Assembly: GCF_014284275.1 (NCBI RefSeq) | Contig: NZ_JACOFU010000010.1 | Coordinates: 1 to 64,000 of the forward strand | Direction: 5' to 3' | DNA from: Affinundibacterium amnicola | GTDB lineage: Bacteria > Pseudomonadota > Gammaproteobacteria > Burkholderiales > Burkholderiaceae_D | Length of the DNA stretch: 64,000 nt | Shown here: positions 21,215 through 29,771 of the stretch, in pieces | Layout of the letters: every line of letters begins with the position of its first letter | Numbering within the stretch: position 1 is the stretch's first letter | Notes under the pieces: model-generated | Seen by the model: the letters and a program-made list of their open reading frames with translations, nothing else | Databases searched by the model: none | What the model was told of the DNA's origin: nothing | Translations under genes and position numbers: made by a program

Positions 21215-21399
21215 GATGGCCTCGATATTAGATCAAATTTTTGCAGGGCTTTAACTTGGACGTGTTGACCTAAAAACTGGCGAGATCAGCTCACGCAACG
21301 ATGCACTGATAGAGTTGGTTGACTCACAGACGCTAGTCGCTACGAGCAACTGAGGTTTTAGCCCACATATTTAAAACAACTCGCTCATCGTTTCAACGA

Positions 21400-21732
21400 C
21401 TACCGAGCTATCAAAAAACGTAATATTCTCGCCGCCAATATCCCAGAAAACATGGCCGTTGCAAACACTAGGGAGACCAAAGGTAAAGCAATGATTGCAG
21501 CGCTCCCTTCGATCAAAAAGAAGCTAATTAGGCTAAGCTTGATCAAAGCGATCAAAGCACCGAATCCCAATTGGAATGGACATGGATGAATCCAACTCGA
21601 TAAGGCACTTAATACAACGGCAGCAAGAAAACCGGCCTGAGTCTCTGGGTACAAAAACGATAGTCCAGCAAACACCACGAATATCAATATCCCGTGTATC
21701 ACTGAGTTGCGTATAAATGTGTGGATATTCAA
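21400..21732 (-). CDS. Hypothetical four-helix membrane protein
   Basis: A 110-residue hydrophobic protein with about four predicted helices (roughly 12-30, 33-50, 57-76 and 80-103) and positively charged ends. I recognise no family. The composition and continuous hydrophobic periodicity support a real inner-membrane protein. The ribosome site is weak. Its neighbours give no functional clue. Confidence 0.55.
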   Translation of the reverse strand: MNIHTFIRNSVIHGILIFVVFAGLSFLYPETQAGFLAAVVLSALSSWIHPCPFQLGFGALIALIKLSLISFFLIEGSAAIIALPLVSLVFATAMFSGILAARILRFLIAR

Positions 21733-21858
21733 AGTGAAATTTTCTGAGGTATTTTTTTAAATGACGAGATATCCGATGCGATCAAATTGGATCTGAGCAC
21801 TTCTAGCTTACTGTGCGCACCGGACAGCTTTCATGACGATACGGTACCATGCCACAAT

Positions 21859-22044
21859 TCAAACTCCAAGTACCACACATTTTTTCAATGAGTACGCGTT
21901 GCGATAGAAGAGCGAACCACTTTCTTTAGACAAGACAGGCAAGCACCTCGTGCATAAATAGCGTACATTGAAGCGCTTAACCAATAAGGTTAGCTCTTTC
22001 AGCCATTGCTGCTCGCCGATTTCATCCCTATTTCTCGCATTCAT
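21859..22044 (-). CDS. Possible small basic protein, doubtful
   Basis: A 61-residue frame with a CTRC pair and a basic composition. It lies divergent to the dioxygenase gene, 52 bases away. No family is recognised and no clear ribosome site is seen. It may be a remnant or a chance frame. Confidence 0.2.
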   Translation of the reverse strand: MNARNRDEIGEQQWLKELTLLVKRFNVRYLCTRCLPVLSKESGSLFYRNAYSLKKCVVLGV

Positions 22045-22096
22045 CTGATCTTCTGGCTGATTACGATGCCGTCAATGCTTAAGCACGAAAGCACCC

Positions 22097-22762
22097 ATGA
22101 AGATTCAGATTCCAGAACCAATGAACGTTACAAATGCTACCTTTAATGGTGATTCCTTTAATGAAGTATTCAATGCCAAACTTTGTGCTGACCTCCGCGA
22201 TCATGGGTGGTTTCAACACAATTTATTTTTAAGCAGCGAGCTGAACCACAGCTTAGCCGAAGAGTGCTTGCAATTGCACCTCAGCGATCAGCTCAAACCT
22301 GCCACAATTGGACAAGGCCAGCAAAGAAGCCTGCATACCAACATTCGTAGCGATCAGATCGGGTGGTTACACAGCGGCCAATCACGCGCCTGCGACGCCT
22401 ATTTGTTGATGATGGAACAGTTACGCTTAACGCTGAATCAGACCTTATACTTAGGATTAGAAGACTACGAAAGCCATTTCTCTTTTTATGAGACCGGGGC
22501 GTTTTATAGCAAGCACTTAGATCGTTTCCATCATCACGATGCACGCACTGTCTCGGTGGTGATTTACCTCAACGACGATTGGCTAGCGGGCCAAGGTGGT
22601 GCATTGAGATTGCATCCTCACAATCTCGCTACGCACGATATTGCACCGCTGGCTTGCCGTTTGGTGGTATTTCTATCCGCAGAAATGCTACATGAAGTAT
22701 TACCCGCGACTCGCAACCGGATGTCACTAACAGGATGGTTTCGGCTGCGTATCAGTACATGA
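22097..22762 (+). CDS. 2OG-Fe(II) dioxygenase (SM-20/prolyl hydroxylase-like)
   Basis: A 221-residue oxygenase. The iron ligands HxD lie in SKHLDRFHHH and the distal His in MLHEVLPATRNRMSLTGWF, where Arg can bind 2-oxoglutarate. The stretch VVIYLNDDW...GGALRLH is typical of the SM-20/P4Hc group, which hydroxylates proline or other side chains with 2-oxoglutarate and O2. The start at MKIQIPEP gives the usual N-terminal extension; MNVTNATF, nine codons in, is an alternative. No partner gene is adjacent. The ohrR gene starts 100 bases downstream on the same strand. Confidence 0.85.
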   Translation: MKIQIPEPMNVTNATFNGDSFNEVFNAKLCADLRDHGWFQHNLFLSSELNHSLAEECLQLHLSDQLKPATIGQGQQRSLHTNIRSDQIGWLHSGQSRACDAYLLMMEQLRLTLNQTLYLGLEDYESHFSFYETGAFYSKHLDRFHHHDARTVSVVIYLNDDWLAGQGGALRLHPHNLATHDIAPLACRLVVFLSAEMLHEVLPATRNRMSLTGWFRLRIST

Positions 22763-22863
22763 TGTGATCGCGGTGGTCGATCAATTTCCGGCAATGAAAG
22801 CATGCTAAAGATTGATAAATTGGATGCAGATCACCATAATGTACACAACATGAAAGAGATCTT

Positions 22864-23325
22864 ATGAAAAAGAAATCCGATAACCTCGAAGACTATCTGG
22901 CGCTTGATAAACAATTTTGCTTTGCTTTGTACTCGGCATCATTAGCAATGACCAAAACCTACAAGCCATTGTTAGATGAGCTAGGTCTAACCTACCCACA
23001 GTATTTGGTGATGCTAGTGCTATGGAAGCAAGACAATATTTTGGTAAAAGAAATCGGCGAAGCACTTTTTCTGGATTCGGGAACACTGACGCCTTTACTG
23101 AAGCGCTTAGAAGCGGCACAATTCATTTCGCGCCAACGCGATGTCGACGATGAACGACAAGTACGCATACAACTAAGCCAACATGGTCGTAAGCTGAAAC
23201 AACAAGCGGAGAAGATACCGCGCCAAATACTCTGCGCGAGTGGTCAAGATGCCAATCAATTATCCGCCCTGCGATCTGACTTGCAGCAATTACGCGACGC
23301 GCTTCGTCGCAATTTAGAGGAGTAA
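22864..23325 (+). CDS. ohrR: OhrR, MarR-family peroxide-sensing repressor
   Basis: A 153-residue winged-helix regulator. The N-terminal LDKQFCFALYSAS holds the single reactive Cys that OhrR proteins oxidise with organic hydroperoxides. The helix-turn-helix and wing follow (LTYPQYLVMLVLWKQ, GTLTPLLKRLE, RDVDDERQVRIQLS). In the family the reduced protein represses ohr and oxidation releases it. ohr lies 350 bases downstream on the same strand with a palindrome in front, which fits this control. The 350-base gap otherwise holds no gene. Confidence 0.88.
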   Translation: MKKKSDNLEDYLALDKQFCFALYSASLAMTKTYKPLLDELGLTYPQYLVMLVLWKQDNILVKEIGEALFLDSGTLTPLLKRLEAAQFISRQRDVDDERQVRIQLSQHGRKLKQQAEKIPRQILCASGQDANQLSALRSDLQQLRDALRRNLEE

Positions 23326-23535
23326 TTTAGAGGAGTAATTTTTCCTCGGCAAAGAAACCAAAGCCATTCACAACAAGGGCTGGTCGCAGTCAATCGTGAT
23401 CAGTTCCCAATCAACAACGATCAACATCGTTCACCAGCAACTAGCAAAAATTAAGTACTGAACAATAGCCAAGCACAGTAGCGATTGAGATTGACTATCG
23501 AATCGATAAAAATTCAATTTCAAATTTAAATTGTA

Positions 23536-23550
23536 CACAATTAAATTGTG
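23536..23550. promoter_or_regulatory. Probable OhrR operator upstream of ohr
   Basis: CACAATTAAATTGTG is a perfect 15-base palindrome about 125 bases before the ohr start, in an AT-rich tract with a nearby half-copy (AAATTGTA at 23529-23534 and around). It resembles the ACAATT-AATTGT type operators known for OhrR. The assignment rests on position and pattern only. Confidence 0.6.
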
Positions 23551-23675
23551 CGATATTATTCAACTCAAGCCGTAATGACATCAACGCCACGGCCAATGAA
23601 AATTTCATTCCATGTGATTTATTCGATGACATGAAATCAATCTATCCGCTAAATCAATAAACTAAGGAGTTCATC

Positions 23676-24098
23676 ATGCAAGTTCTTTATACAGCCCGCG
23701 CAACAGCAACCGGTGGTCGCGATGGTCGCGCCAATACTGACGATCAAAAATTAAGTGTCAATTTAAGTACACCGAAAGAATTAGGCGGCGCGGGTGGTGA
23801 AGGCACCAATCCCGAACAACTTTTCGCGGCAGGTTACTCAGCGTGTTTTATCGGCGCAATGAAATTTGTTGCGGGAGCGGCCAAACAAGCTCTACCTGCA
23901 GATACTTCAGTCACTGGTGAAGTGGGCATCGGCCCGAATGGTCAAGGCGGATTCGGCCTTAAAGTAAAGTTAAGCGTCTCTTTACCTGGTCTAGATCGTA
24001 GCGTTGCTGAAGGGATTATCGCAAAAGCTCACGAAGTTTGCCCTTATTCGAATGCGACCCGTGGCAATATTGAAGTTGATCTAATGCTGGAGGAATAA
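23676..24098 (+). CDS. ohr: Organic hydroperoxide resistance protein Ohr (OsmC family)
   Basis: A 140-residue thiol peroxidase. Both redox-active cysteines are present: SACFIGAMK (peroxidatic) and [13 protein letters not shown] (resolving). The N-terminal [13 protein letters not shown] and the [22 protein letters not shown] block are diagnostic for Ohr rather than OsmC. It reduces organic hydroperoxides using lipoylated partners. An AAGGAG ribosome site precedes the ATG. The upstream palindrome and ohrR gene indicate peroxide-inducible expression. Confidence 0.93.
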   Translation: MQVLYTARATATGGRDGRANTDDQKLSVNLSTPKELGGAGGEGTNPEQLFAAGYSACFIGAMKFVAGAAKQALPADTSVTGEVGIGPNGQGGFGLKVKLSVSLPGLDRSVAEGIIAKAHEVCPYSNATRGNIEVDLMLEE

Positions 24099-24307
24099 AC
24101 CTAACTACGCGTGAATTTCACGGCACATCGGGGCTTGCACGGAGTAGAGAGGGTGCAAGCCGCGCCCTTGGTAACTCTAGATATACATTTTATTGGATTA
24201 GAACGCTTGCTCTTTGCAGCAAATTTCTGATTTGACTATCATCAGTAGTTGCATCTTAGATCGAGTACCGACGACGATGTTGCTACCCCGCCGATAAAGA
24301 AAATCCC

Positions 24308-25132
24308 ATGAGCCTTTCGCACAAAATTCTACGCAAACCCTTCTTCGGACGATTTGAAGTGCCGTGGGTTTGGCCAAGCAATAGTAAACAATCAGACTGG
24401 GAACGCGTCAGCTTTCAAAGCGGCAATGGTGCGCATCTACAAGGCTTATGGGGTGCGGCGGCAAGCGAAACTGGAGATGCGGGCAACGCAAACGCCACCC
24501 TAGTACTAGCGCATCCCATGGGCAAGGCAGCCAAAGGATTTTGGTTGCGCTATGGTCACGCCGAGTTATTCCGCCAAGCGGGTTTTAACGTACTGGTCTT
24601 CGATGCAAACGGCTTCGGTGAAAGCCAAGCCAAGTCTTTCGACTATCCCGCAGACATACTCGCCGCGGGCATCTGGGCGCAGCAACGTCAACCACGACTT
24701 CCCGTCGGACTCATAGGCGCATCATTCGGCGCAGCCTGGGGTTTATGCTCATTGGCACGCGAAGGGAGTCCATACCAAGCAGCCGTGTTAGAAGCCGCCT
24801 TCCCCACCCTCCCCGATTTTTGGAAACACTATCCAGTCGCCAATGCGGCAATTCGCATGTCACAAGTCGTCTGGCCATCGCTAGAAAAAAATCTCAGACC
24901 AGAACGCCAAGCTACATTAGTCAAAGGCAATCCCTCTGTGCTACTCATACACGGCGACGCCGATATTTATACCCCGCCACATTATGGCGAACGCCTACAA
25001 CGCGCCTTCGGTGCTGCGGCAAAAACGGAGCTGATGATCTTGCCCGGTGTTGATCATACCTTTGCTTATCGGGATGCTGCGGATGCGTATAGCGCGCGAG
25101 TGATTCCGTTTCTTACGGCGGCGTTGCGGTGA
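24308..25132 (+). CDS. Alpha/beta hydrolase
   Basis: A 274-residue soluble hydrolase with the oxyanion stretch LAHPMGKAAKG, FDANGFGES, nucleophile GASFGA, acid GDADIYTPP and His in GVDHTFAY. There is no signal peptide, so it should act in the cytoplasm. No substrate can be assigned. The gene is followed at once by a long inverted repeat (25147-25274) that may end transcription. Confidence 0.82.
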   Translation: MSLSHKILRKPFFGRFEVPWVWPSNSKQSDWERVSFQSGNGAHLQGLWGAAASETGDAGNANATLVLAHPMGKAAKGFWLRYGHAELFRQAGFNVLVFDANGFGESQAKSFDYPADILAAGIWAQQRQPRLPVGLIGASFGAAWGLCSLAREGSPYQAAVLEAAFPTLPDFWKHYPVANAAIRMSQVVWPSLEKNLRPERQATLVKGNPSVLLIHGDADIYTPPHYGERLQRAFGAAAKTELMILPGVDHTFAYRDAADAYSARVIPFLTAALR

Positions 25133-25146
25133 GCGTAAACTAAATT

Positions 25147-25274
25147 TGTAGGGCGGGTGCAACCCGCGCCGCCAGAATTTTCAAAATGCCTCGATGGCAA
25201 TTTAAAGCTTGAACGAATATTTGAACGATAAATCGTTAGGAATGATTCACAGCGCGGGTTGCACCCGCCCTACA
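25147..25274. repeat. Palindromic element, family 1, copy 1
   Basis: TGTAGGGCGGGTGCAACCCG (25147-25166) is the inverted complement of the end at 25253-25274, with about 84 bases between the arms. Each arm also has an internal GCGGGT/ACCCGC self-pairing. A second copy occurs at 63411-63479 with GAAAC in place of GCAAC in both arms. It lies between the hydrolase and the convergent ankyrin gene. Confidence 0.8.
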
Positions 25275-25291
25275 TGGCTACACGGCTCGCC

Positions 25292-26065
25292 CTACCCCTC
25301 GGGAGTAATTTTGTATAACGGTTTTGTCTCCTGAAGTATTCTCTTTAGCTCGCTCCAATTGAAAAGAGTCTCAAATTTCCCCCTGCTTTTCTCAAAGACT
25401 GTCTTTCCTGACATATTCAACGCATTAGGATCTGCGCCCCACTCCAAAAGGTATTGAGTCGACATTAAAGTATGAAACCCAATGCTTGTATTGAGTATTC
25501 TGTGAAGTAGCGTATCGCCTCGATGATCTTTGAAATTTGGATCGACGCCTTGTCTCATTAAAAAATGAATGGAGTCTGAATTCGAATAAGATATCTCAAC
25601 TAACAAGTCTTGCATTTCGACCTTAGAGAGCATTATATTTGGATAAAGTTCCAGAAGTTGACCAGGGCTTTTTGAGCGAAGCGCGTTACGATAAAAACGT
25701 AGTTTAAAGTCACCGCCACATTTTTCTAGAACAGCTCCGTTCTTGATGAGGACTTGCATTACGTCAAATTTTCCGTTCATTATTGCAAGCTCTAATAAAC
25801 ACACTCCTCTTACGTAATCATTCGAATTTTCCGAGGTCACACCAAAAGATAAATCATCAATTTGTGACTTATAGCACTTGTTGATTGCATATTGTGTGAC
25901 CCTCATTATGTTCACCTCAACAGGATGAAAATTACGATAGTAATCGCACTCATCATAAGTAGAAAGATACTTGGTGACCGAAAAATATGGTAAGCAACCT
26001 TGAAGTACGGCGGCGATTGAAAAATAGATCGCCATCACAATAAGCCTTCGACGTTTACGAATCAT
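25292..26065 (-). CDS. Ankyrin-repeat lipoprotein
   Basis: A 257-residue protein. The signal sequence with lipobox VLQGC predicts a lipid-anchored exported protein. Ankyrin-like units are visible at LLELAIMNGKFDVMQVLIKNGA and, near the C-terminus, DSIHFLMRQGVDPNFKDHRG, GDTLLHRIL and TQYLLEWGADPNALNMSGKT. Such repeats bind proteins; here presumably in the periplasm or at the outer membrane. It is AT-richer than its neighbours and stands alone on the minus strand, which is compatible with acquisition by transfer. The partner is unknown. Confidence 0.75.
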   Translation of the reverse strand: MIRKRRRLIVMAIYFSIAAVLQGCLPYFSVTKYLSTYDECDYYRNFHPVEVNIMRVTQYAINKCYKSQIDDLSFGVTSENSNDYVRGVCLLELAIMNGKFDVMQVLIKNGAVLEKCGGDFKLRFYRNALRSKSPGQLLELYPNIMLSKVEMQDLLVEISYSNSDSIHFLMRQGVDPNFKDHRGDTLLHRILNTSIGFHTLMSTQYLLEWGADPNALNMSGKTVFEKSRGKFETLFNWSELKRILQETKPLYKITPEG

Positions 26066-26077
26066 TCAGACCTCCGA

Positions 26078-26116
26078 GAATATGTATAATATTTATTGAA
26101 TTATACATATTTTCTC
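26078..26116. promoter_or_regulatory. AT-rich inverted repeat between icmF and the ankyrin gene
   Basis: GAGAATATGTATAAT pairs with ATTATACATATTTTCTC with a two-base bulge, just 13 bases upstream of the ankyrin-lipoprotein start. It could be an operator for that gene or a weak terminator for icmF, which ends at 26200. The sequence alone does not decide. Confidence 0.4.
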
Positions 26117-26199
26117 AGTAGCCCAGAAAAGTAATAGTCACTTTTTCTATCATCTAGTACTGTTCTCGGTCAGATAGTTTTCATTAACGCATAACGCAA

Positions 26200-29100
26200 C
26201 TACATATTCCTACGATACTGCCCCCCAACCTCAAACAAAGCCGTAGTAATCTGCCCCAACGAACAAACTCGTGCTGCATCCATCAATTTCGCAAACACGT
26301 TCTCATTATTAATCGCCGCTTGCTGCAATGCTGCTAGCGCTTGTGGTGCGACATCGGCATGACGTTGATGGAAATCAGCCAAACGCGTGAGTTGCGATTG
26401 CTTTTCCTCATCTGTGGAACGGGCGAGTTCTATCTTCTGTGGTGCTTCTCCGCCCTTAGGATTGCGGAAGGTGTTGACGCCGATGATCGGTAGTGTGCCG
26501 TCGTGTTTCAGGTGCTCGTAGTGCATCGATTCTTCTTGAATCTTGCCACGTTGGTAGCCGGTTTCCATCGCACCTAAAACGCCGCCGCGTTCTGCGATGC
26601 GTTCGAATTCTTGCATCACGGCTTCTTCTACCAGGTCGGTGAGTTCTTCAATGATGAAGCTACCTTGGATAGGGTTTTCGTTTTTCGCTAAGCCCCATTC
26701 GCGGTTGATGATCAATTGGATTGCCAAAGCACGACGTACAGACTCATCCGTCGGTGTGGTGATCGCTTCGTCGTAAGCATTGGTGTGCAAGCTATTGCAG
26801 TTATCGTAGATTGCGATCAGGGCTTGCAGCGTGGTGCGGATATCATTGAAGTCGATTTCTTGTGCGTGCAAGCTGCGGCCTGAGGTTTGAATATGGTATT
26901 TCAGTTTTTGGCTACGATCGTTTGCGCCGTATTTGTCACGCATGGATACCGCCCAGATACGGCGGGCGACGCGACCTAAAACTGTGTATTCTGGGTCCAT
27001 GCCGTTGCTGAAGAAGAAGGACAAGTTAGCGGCGAAATCGTCGATGTGCATACCACGTGCAAGGTAGGCTTCGACGAAAGTGAAGCCGTTCGACAAGGTG
27101 AATGCGAGTTGCGAAATCGGATTCGCGCCAGCTTCTGCAATATGGTAGCCAGAGATCGAGACGGAGTAGAAATTACGTACTTGGTGATGCACGAAATATT
27201 CTTGAATATCGCCCATCACTTTGAGTGAGAATTCAGTTGAAAAGATGCAGGTGTTTTGACCTTGGTCTTCTTTCAGAATATCAGCTTGCACCGTGCCACG
27301 TACATTCATCAAGACCCAAGCGCGGATTTTGGCGGCTTCATCGGCAGTTGGTTCGCGTTTATTATCAGCGCGGAATTTATCCATTTGCTGATCAATTGCC
27401 GTGTTCATGAAGAAGGCTAAAATCGTTGGTGCCGGGCCGTTGATGGTCATGGAAACCGAGGTCGCTGGATCGCATAAATCGAAACCATCGTACAAGACTT
27501 TCATGTCTTCCAAAGTCGCGACGGATACACCAGAGTTACCAATCTTGCCGTAGATATCAGGACGGATAGCTGGGTCTGCACCGTACAAAGTCACGGAATC
27601 AAATGCTGTCGATAAACGCTTGGCATCCATGCCTTGCGATACCAGTTTGAAACGACGATTGGTACGGTAAGGATCACCTTCACCAGCGAACATACGGGTT
27701 GGGTCTTCGCCTTCACGCTTGAAGGCAAACACGCCAGCTGTGAATGGGAAAGAGCCTGGGACGTTTTCTAACATCAACCAGCGCAGGATTTCGCCATGGT
27801 CTTCAAAACGTGGCAAGGCGACTTTACGAATCGTGGTGCCGGATAAAGATTTTTGTGTGAGGCGGGTACGGATTTCTTTATCGCGGATTTTGACGACGTA
27901 TTCATCGCCAGCGTAAGCCTTCTGCATATCTGGCCACATCGCGACCAGCTTTTTAGATTCTGCGTCTAGCTTGTTGTCGCGGTCTACGATTAGATCATCA
28001 ATTTCCAAGAACATGTCATTCCCGCGAAGGCGGGAATCCAGTGGCGTATTTTCAGCCAGCTCGGAACTATCCACTTCAACGACGCTGGGTCCCCGCCTAC
28101 GCGGGGACGACACGGATTCTAACAACATCTGCTTAGTCGCCTGCAATTGCTGACGTTCGCGTGCGATACCGACTTGTTTGTAAGTGTGCTTATGATAAGC
28201 ACGTACGCTGTCGGCGATTTCTGCCAGATAACGGCTACGGGCTGGTGGCACAATCACGTTTTGTGCGCTGGAGGTTTTGCTGCTCACTGGTGTGAGTTTG
28301 CTTGGTTTTGCTTTGAGACCACGCGCTACGAGTTCCGGCAAAATACCTTGATACAAAGCCGTCACGCCATCATCGTTGAAACGTGAGGCTTGCGTGCCAT
28401 ACACTGGCATTTCGTCCGGCTTTTTAGTCCACAATTCGCGGTTGCGTTGATATTGTTTCGCCACATCGCGTTGCGCGTCTTGTGCACCTTTACGATCAAA
28501 TTTATTGATGGCGACGAAGTCCGCGAAATCGAGCATGTCGATTTTTTCTAACTGTGACGCTGCACCAAATTCTGGCGTCATCACGTACATCGACAAATCG
28601 ACATGCGGGACGATCGCTGCATCGCCTTGACCTATGCCTGATGTTTCTACAATCACCAAATCAAAACCTGCGACTTTACAAGCCGCGATGACATCGGGTA
28701 AAGCTTGCGAAATTTCTGAGCCAGCTTCACGTGTCGCTAAAGAGCGCATGAAAACTTTAACTTTGCCTTTCCATGGATTGATCGCGTTCATACGAATACG
28801 GTCGCCTAACAAAGCACCACCCGATTTACGACGTGATGGATCAATCGAGATCAAGGCGATATTCAATTCATCATCTTGATCAAGGCGAACGCGGCGTATC
28901 AATTCGTCAGTTAAAGAAGATTTACCTGCGCCGCCAGTACCAGTGATACCGAAGGCTGGCGTCTTGATGGTTTTCGCAGATTCGATAATGTTGGCGCGTA
29001 AACCTGCATCGACTCTATCGTTTTCTAAAGCGGTAATCAGTTGCGCTAATGGGCGATGTTTGTCGGCTAAATCACCTTGCTGCAAGACATCCAGCGTCGT

Positions 29101-29574
29101 CGGGGCAAATGGTGAAAAATCAATATCGCAGGCTTTGATCATCGCCAAAATCATACCGACCAGACCCATGCGCTGACCATCTTCCGGGCTGAAAATACGC
29201 GTCACACCGTAGGCGTGTAAATCTGCGATTTCTTCTGGCACGATCACACCACCGCCACCACCGAATACCTTGATATGTTCGCCACCACGCTGCTTGAGCA
29301 AGTCGATCATGTATTTGAAATACTCTACGTGCCCACCTTGGTAGCTGGAGATCGCGATGCCTTGCGCGTCTTCTTGCAATGCTGCCGTGACGATTTCTTC
29401 TACCGAACGGTTGTGACCCAAGTGAATCACTTCCGCACCATTCGCCATCAAGATGCGACGCATGATATTGATCGAGGCATCGTGACCGTCGAACAGGGAC
29501 GCTGCAGTCACGAAGCGGACTTTATTGGCGGGTTTGTATTCGGTGAGTTTTTCAGTAATTGACAGATCAGTCAT
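26200..29574 (-). CDS. icmF: Fused isobutyryl-CoA mutase IcmF
   Basis: A 1124-residue B12-dependent mutase fused to its G-protein chaperone. The N-terminus (about 15-150) is the cobalamin-binding domain with [15 protein letters not shown] and FGGGGGVI. A MeaB-like GTPase follows, with [14 protein letters not shown] (Walker A) and NKFD, then the acyl-CoA mutase TIM barrel ([12 protein letters not shown]). The reaction is isobutyryl-CoA to n-butyryl-CoA and related pairs. The second ATG was chosen because AAGGA is then 6 bases upstream. A linker between GTPase and mutase carries an in-frame palindromic insertion (28015-28111), which makes the protein longer than usual. Confidence 0.92.
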   Translation of the reverse strand: MTDLSITEKLTEYKPANKVRFVTAASLFDGHDASINIMRRILMANGAEVIHLGHNRSVEEIVTAALQEDAQGIAISSYQGGHVEYFKYMIDLLKQRGGEHIKVFGGGGGVIVPEEIADLHAYGVTRIFSPEDGQRMGLVGMILAMIKACDIDFSPFAPTTLDVLQQGDLADKHRPLAQLITALENDRVDAGLRANIIESAKTIKTPAFGITGTGGAGKSSLTDELIRRVRLDQDDELNIALISIDPSRRKSGGALLGDRIRMNAINPWKGKVKVFMRSLATREAGSEISQALPDVIAACKVAGFDLVIVETSGIGQGDAAIVPHVDLSMYVMTPEFGAASQLEKIDMLDFADFVAINKFDRKGAQDAQRDVAKQYQRNRELWTKKPDEMPVYGTQASRFNDDGVTALYQGILPELVARGLKAKPSKLTPVSSKTSSAQNVIVPPARSRYLAEIADSVRAYHKHTYKQVGIARERQQLQATKQMLLESVSSPRRRGPSVVEVDSSELAENTPLDSRLRGNDMFLEIDDLIVDRDNKLDAESKKLVAMWPDMQKAYAGDEYVVKIRDKEIRTRLTQKSLSGTTIRKVALPRFEDHGEILRWLMLENVPGSFPFTAGVFAFKREGEDPTRMFAGEGDPYRTNRRFKLVSQGMDAKRLSTAFDSVTLYGADPAIRPDIYGKIGNSGVSVATLEDMKVLYDGFDLCDPATSVSMTINGPAPTILAFFMNTAIDQQMDKFRADNKREPTADEAAKIRAWVLMNVRGTVQADILKEDQGQNTCIFSTEFSLKVMGDIQEYFVHHQVRNFYSVSISGYHIAEAGANPISQLAFTLSNGFTFVEAYLARGMHIDDFAANLSFFFSNGMDPEYTVLGRVARRIWAVSMRDKYGANDRSQKLKYHIQTSGRSLHAQEIDFNDIRTTLQALIAIYDNCNSLHTNAYDEAITTPTDESVRRALAIQLIINREWGLAKNENPIQGSFIIEELTDLVEEAVMQEFERIAERGGVLGAMETGYQRGKIQEESMHYEHLKHDGTLPIIGVNTFRNPKGGEAPQKIELARSTDEEKQSQLTRLADFHQRHADVAPQALAALQQAAINNENVFAKLMDAARVCSLGQITTALFEVGGQYRRNM
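28015..28111. repeat. Palindromic element, family 3, inserted in frame inside icmF
   Basis: The left end GTCATTCCCGCGAAGGCGGG and the right end (GGTCCCCGCCTACGCGGGGA, ending GAC) are imperfect inverted copies, 22 of 27 positions alike. The element resembles the ATTCCCGC...GCGGGAAT class of dispersed repeats. On the minus strand it is translated as [18 protein letters not shown]... [10 protein letters not shown], about 33 residues near position 489-521 of IcmF, with no stop and no frameshift. A related copy lies between genes at 33591-33665. Confidence 0.8.
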
Positions 29575-29693
29575 TTTCATTCCTTAGATGCTTGTGGCAT
29601 GGTTTGGGTGTTTTTTCGATTATATGACGTTTCGATTTACGTTTACGTTCGCGTCACTTATTAATTGTGGTTTTGTGTTGGTTTTGGCAATTT

Positions 29694-29762
29694 CGTAGGG
29701 TGCGCCGTGCGCACCGCTTTTCGTTGAATAATTACACAACGGTGCGCATGGCGCACCCTACG
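29694..29762. repeat. Palindromic element, family 2, copy 1
   Basis: CGTAGGGTGCGCCGTGCGCA (29694-29713) and the complementary arm at 29740-29762 flank 23 AT-rich bases. It lies between iorAB and icmF, 10 bases from the iorAB stop, and could attenuate read-through into icmF. The second copy is at 47521-47619. Confidence 0.8.
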
Positions 29763-29771
29763 CACTCAATT

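Noticed and set aside
28015-28111. Palindrome in icmF read as a gene-breaking insertion
   Set aside because: The reading frame passes through without stop or shift and the conserved domains on both sides stay in one frame.
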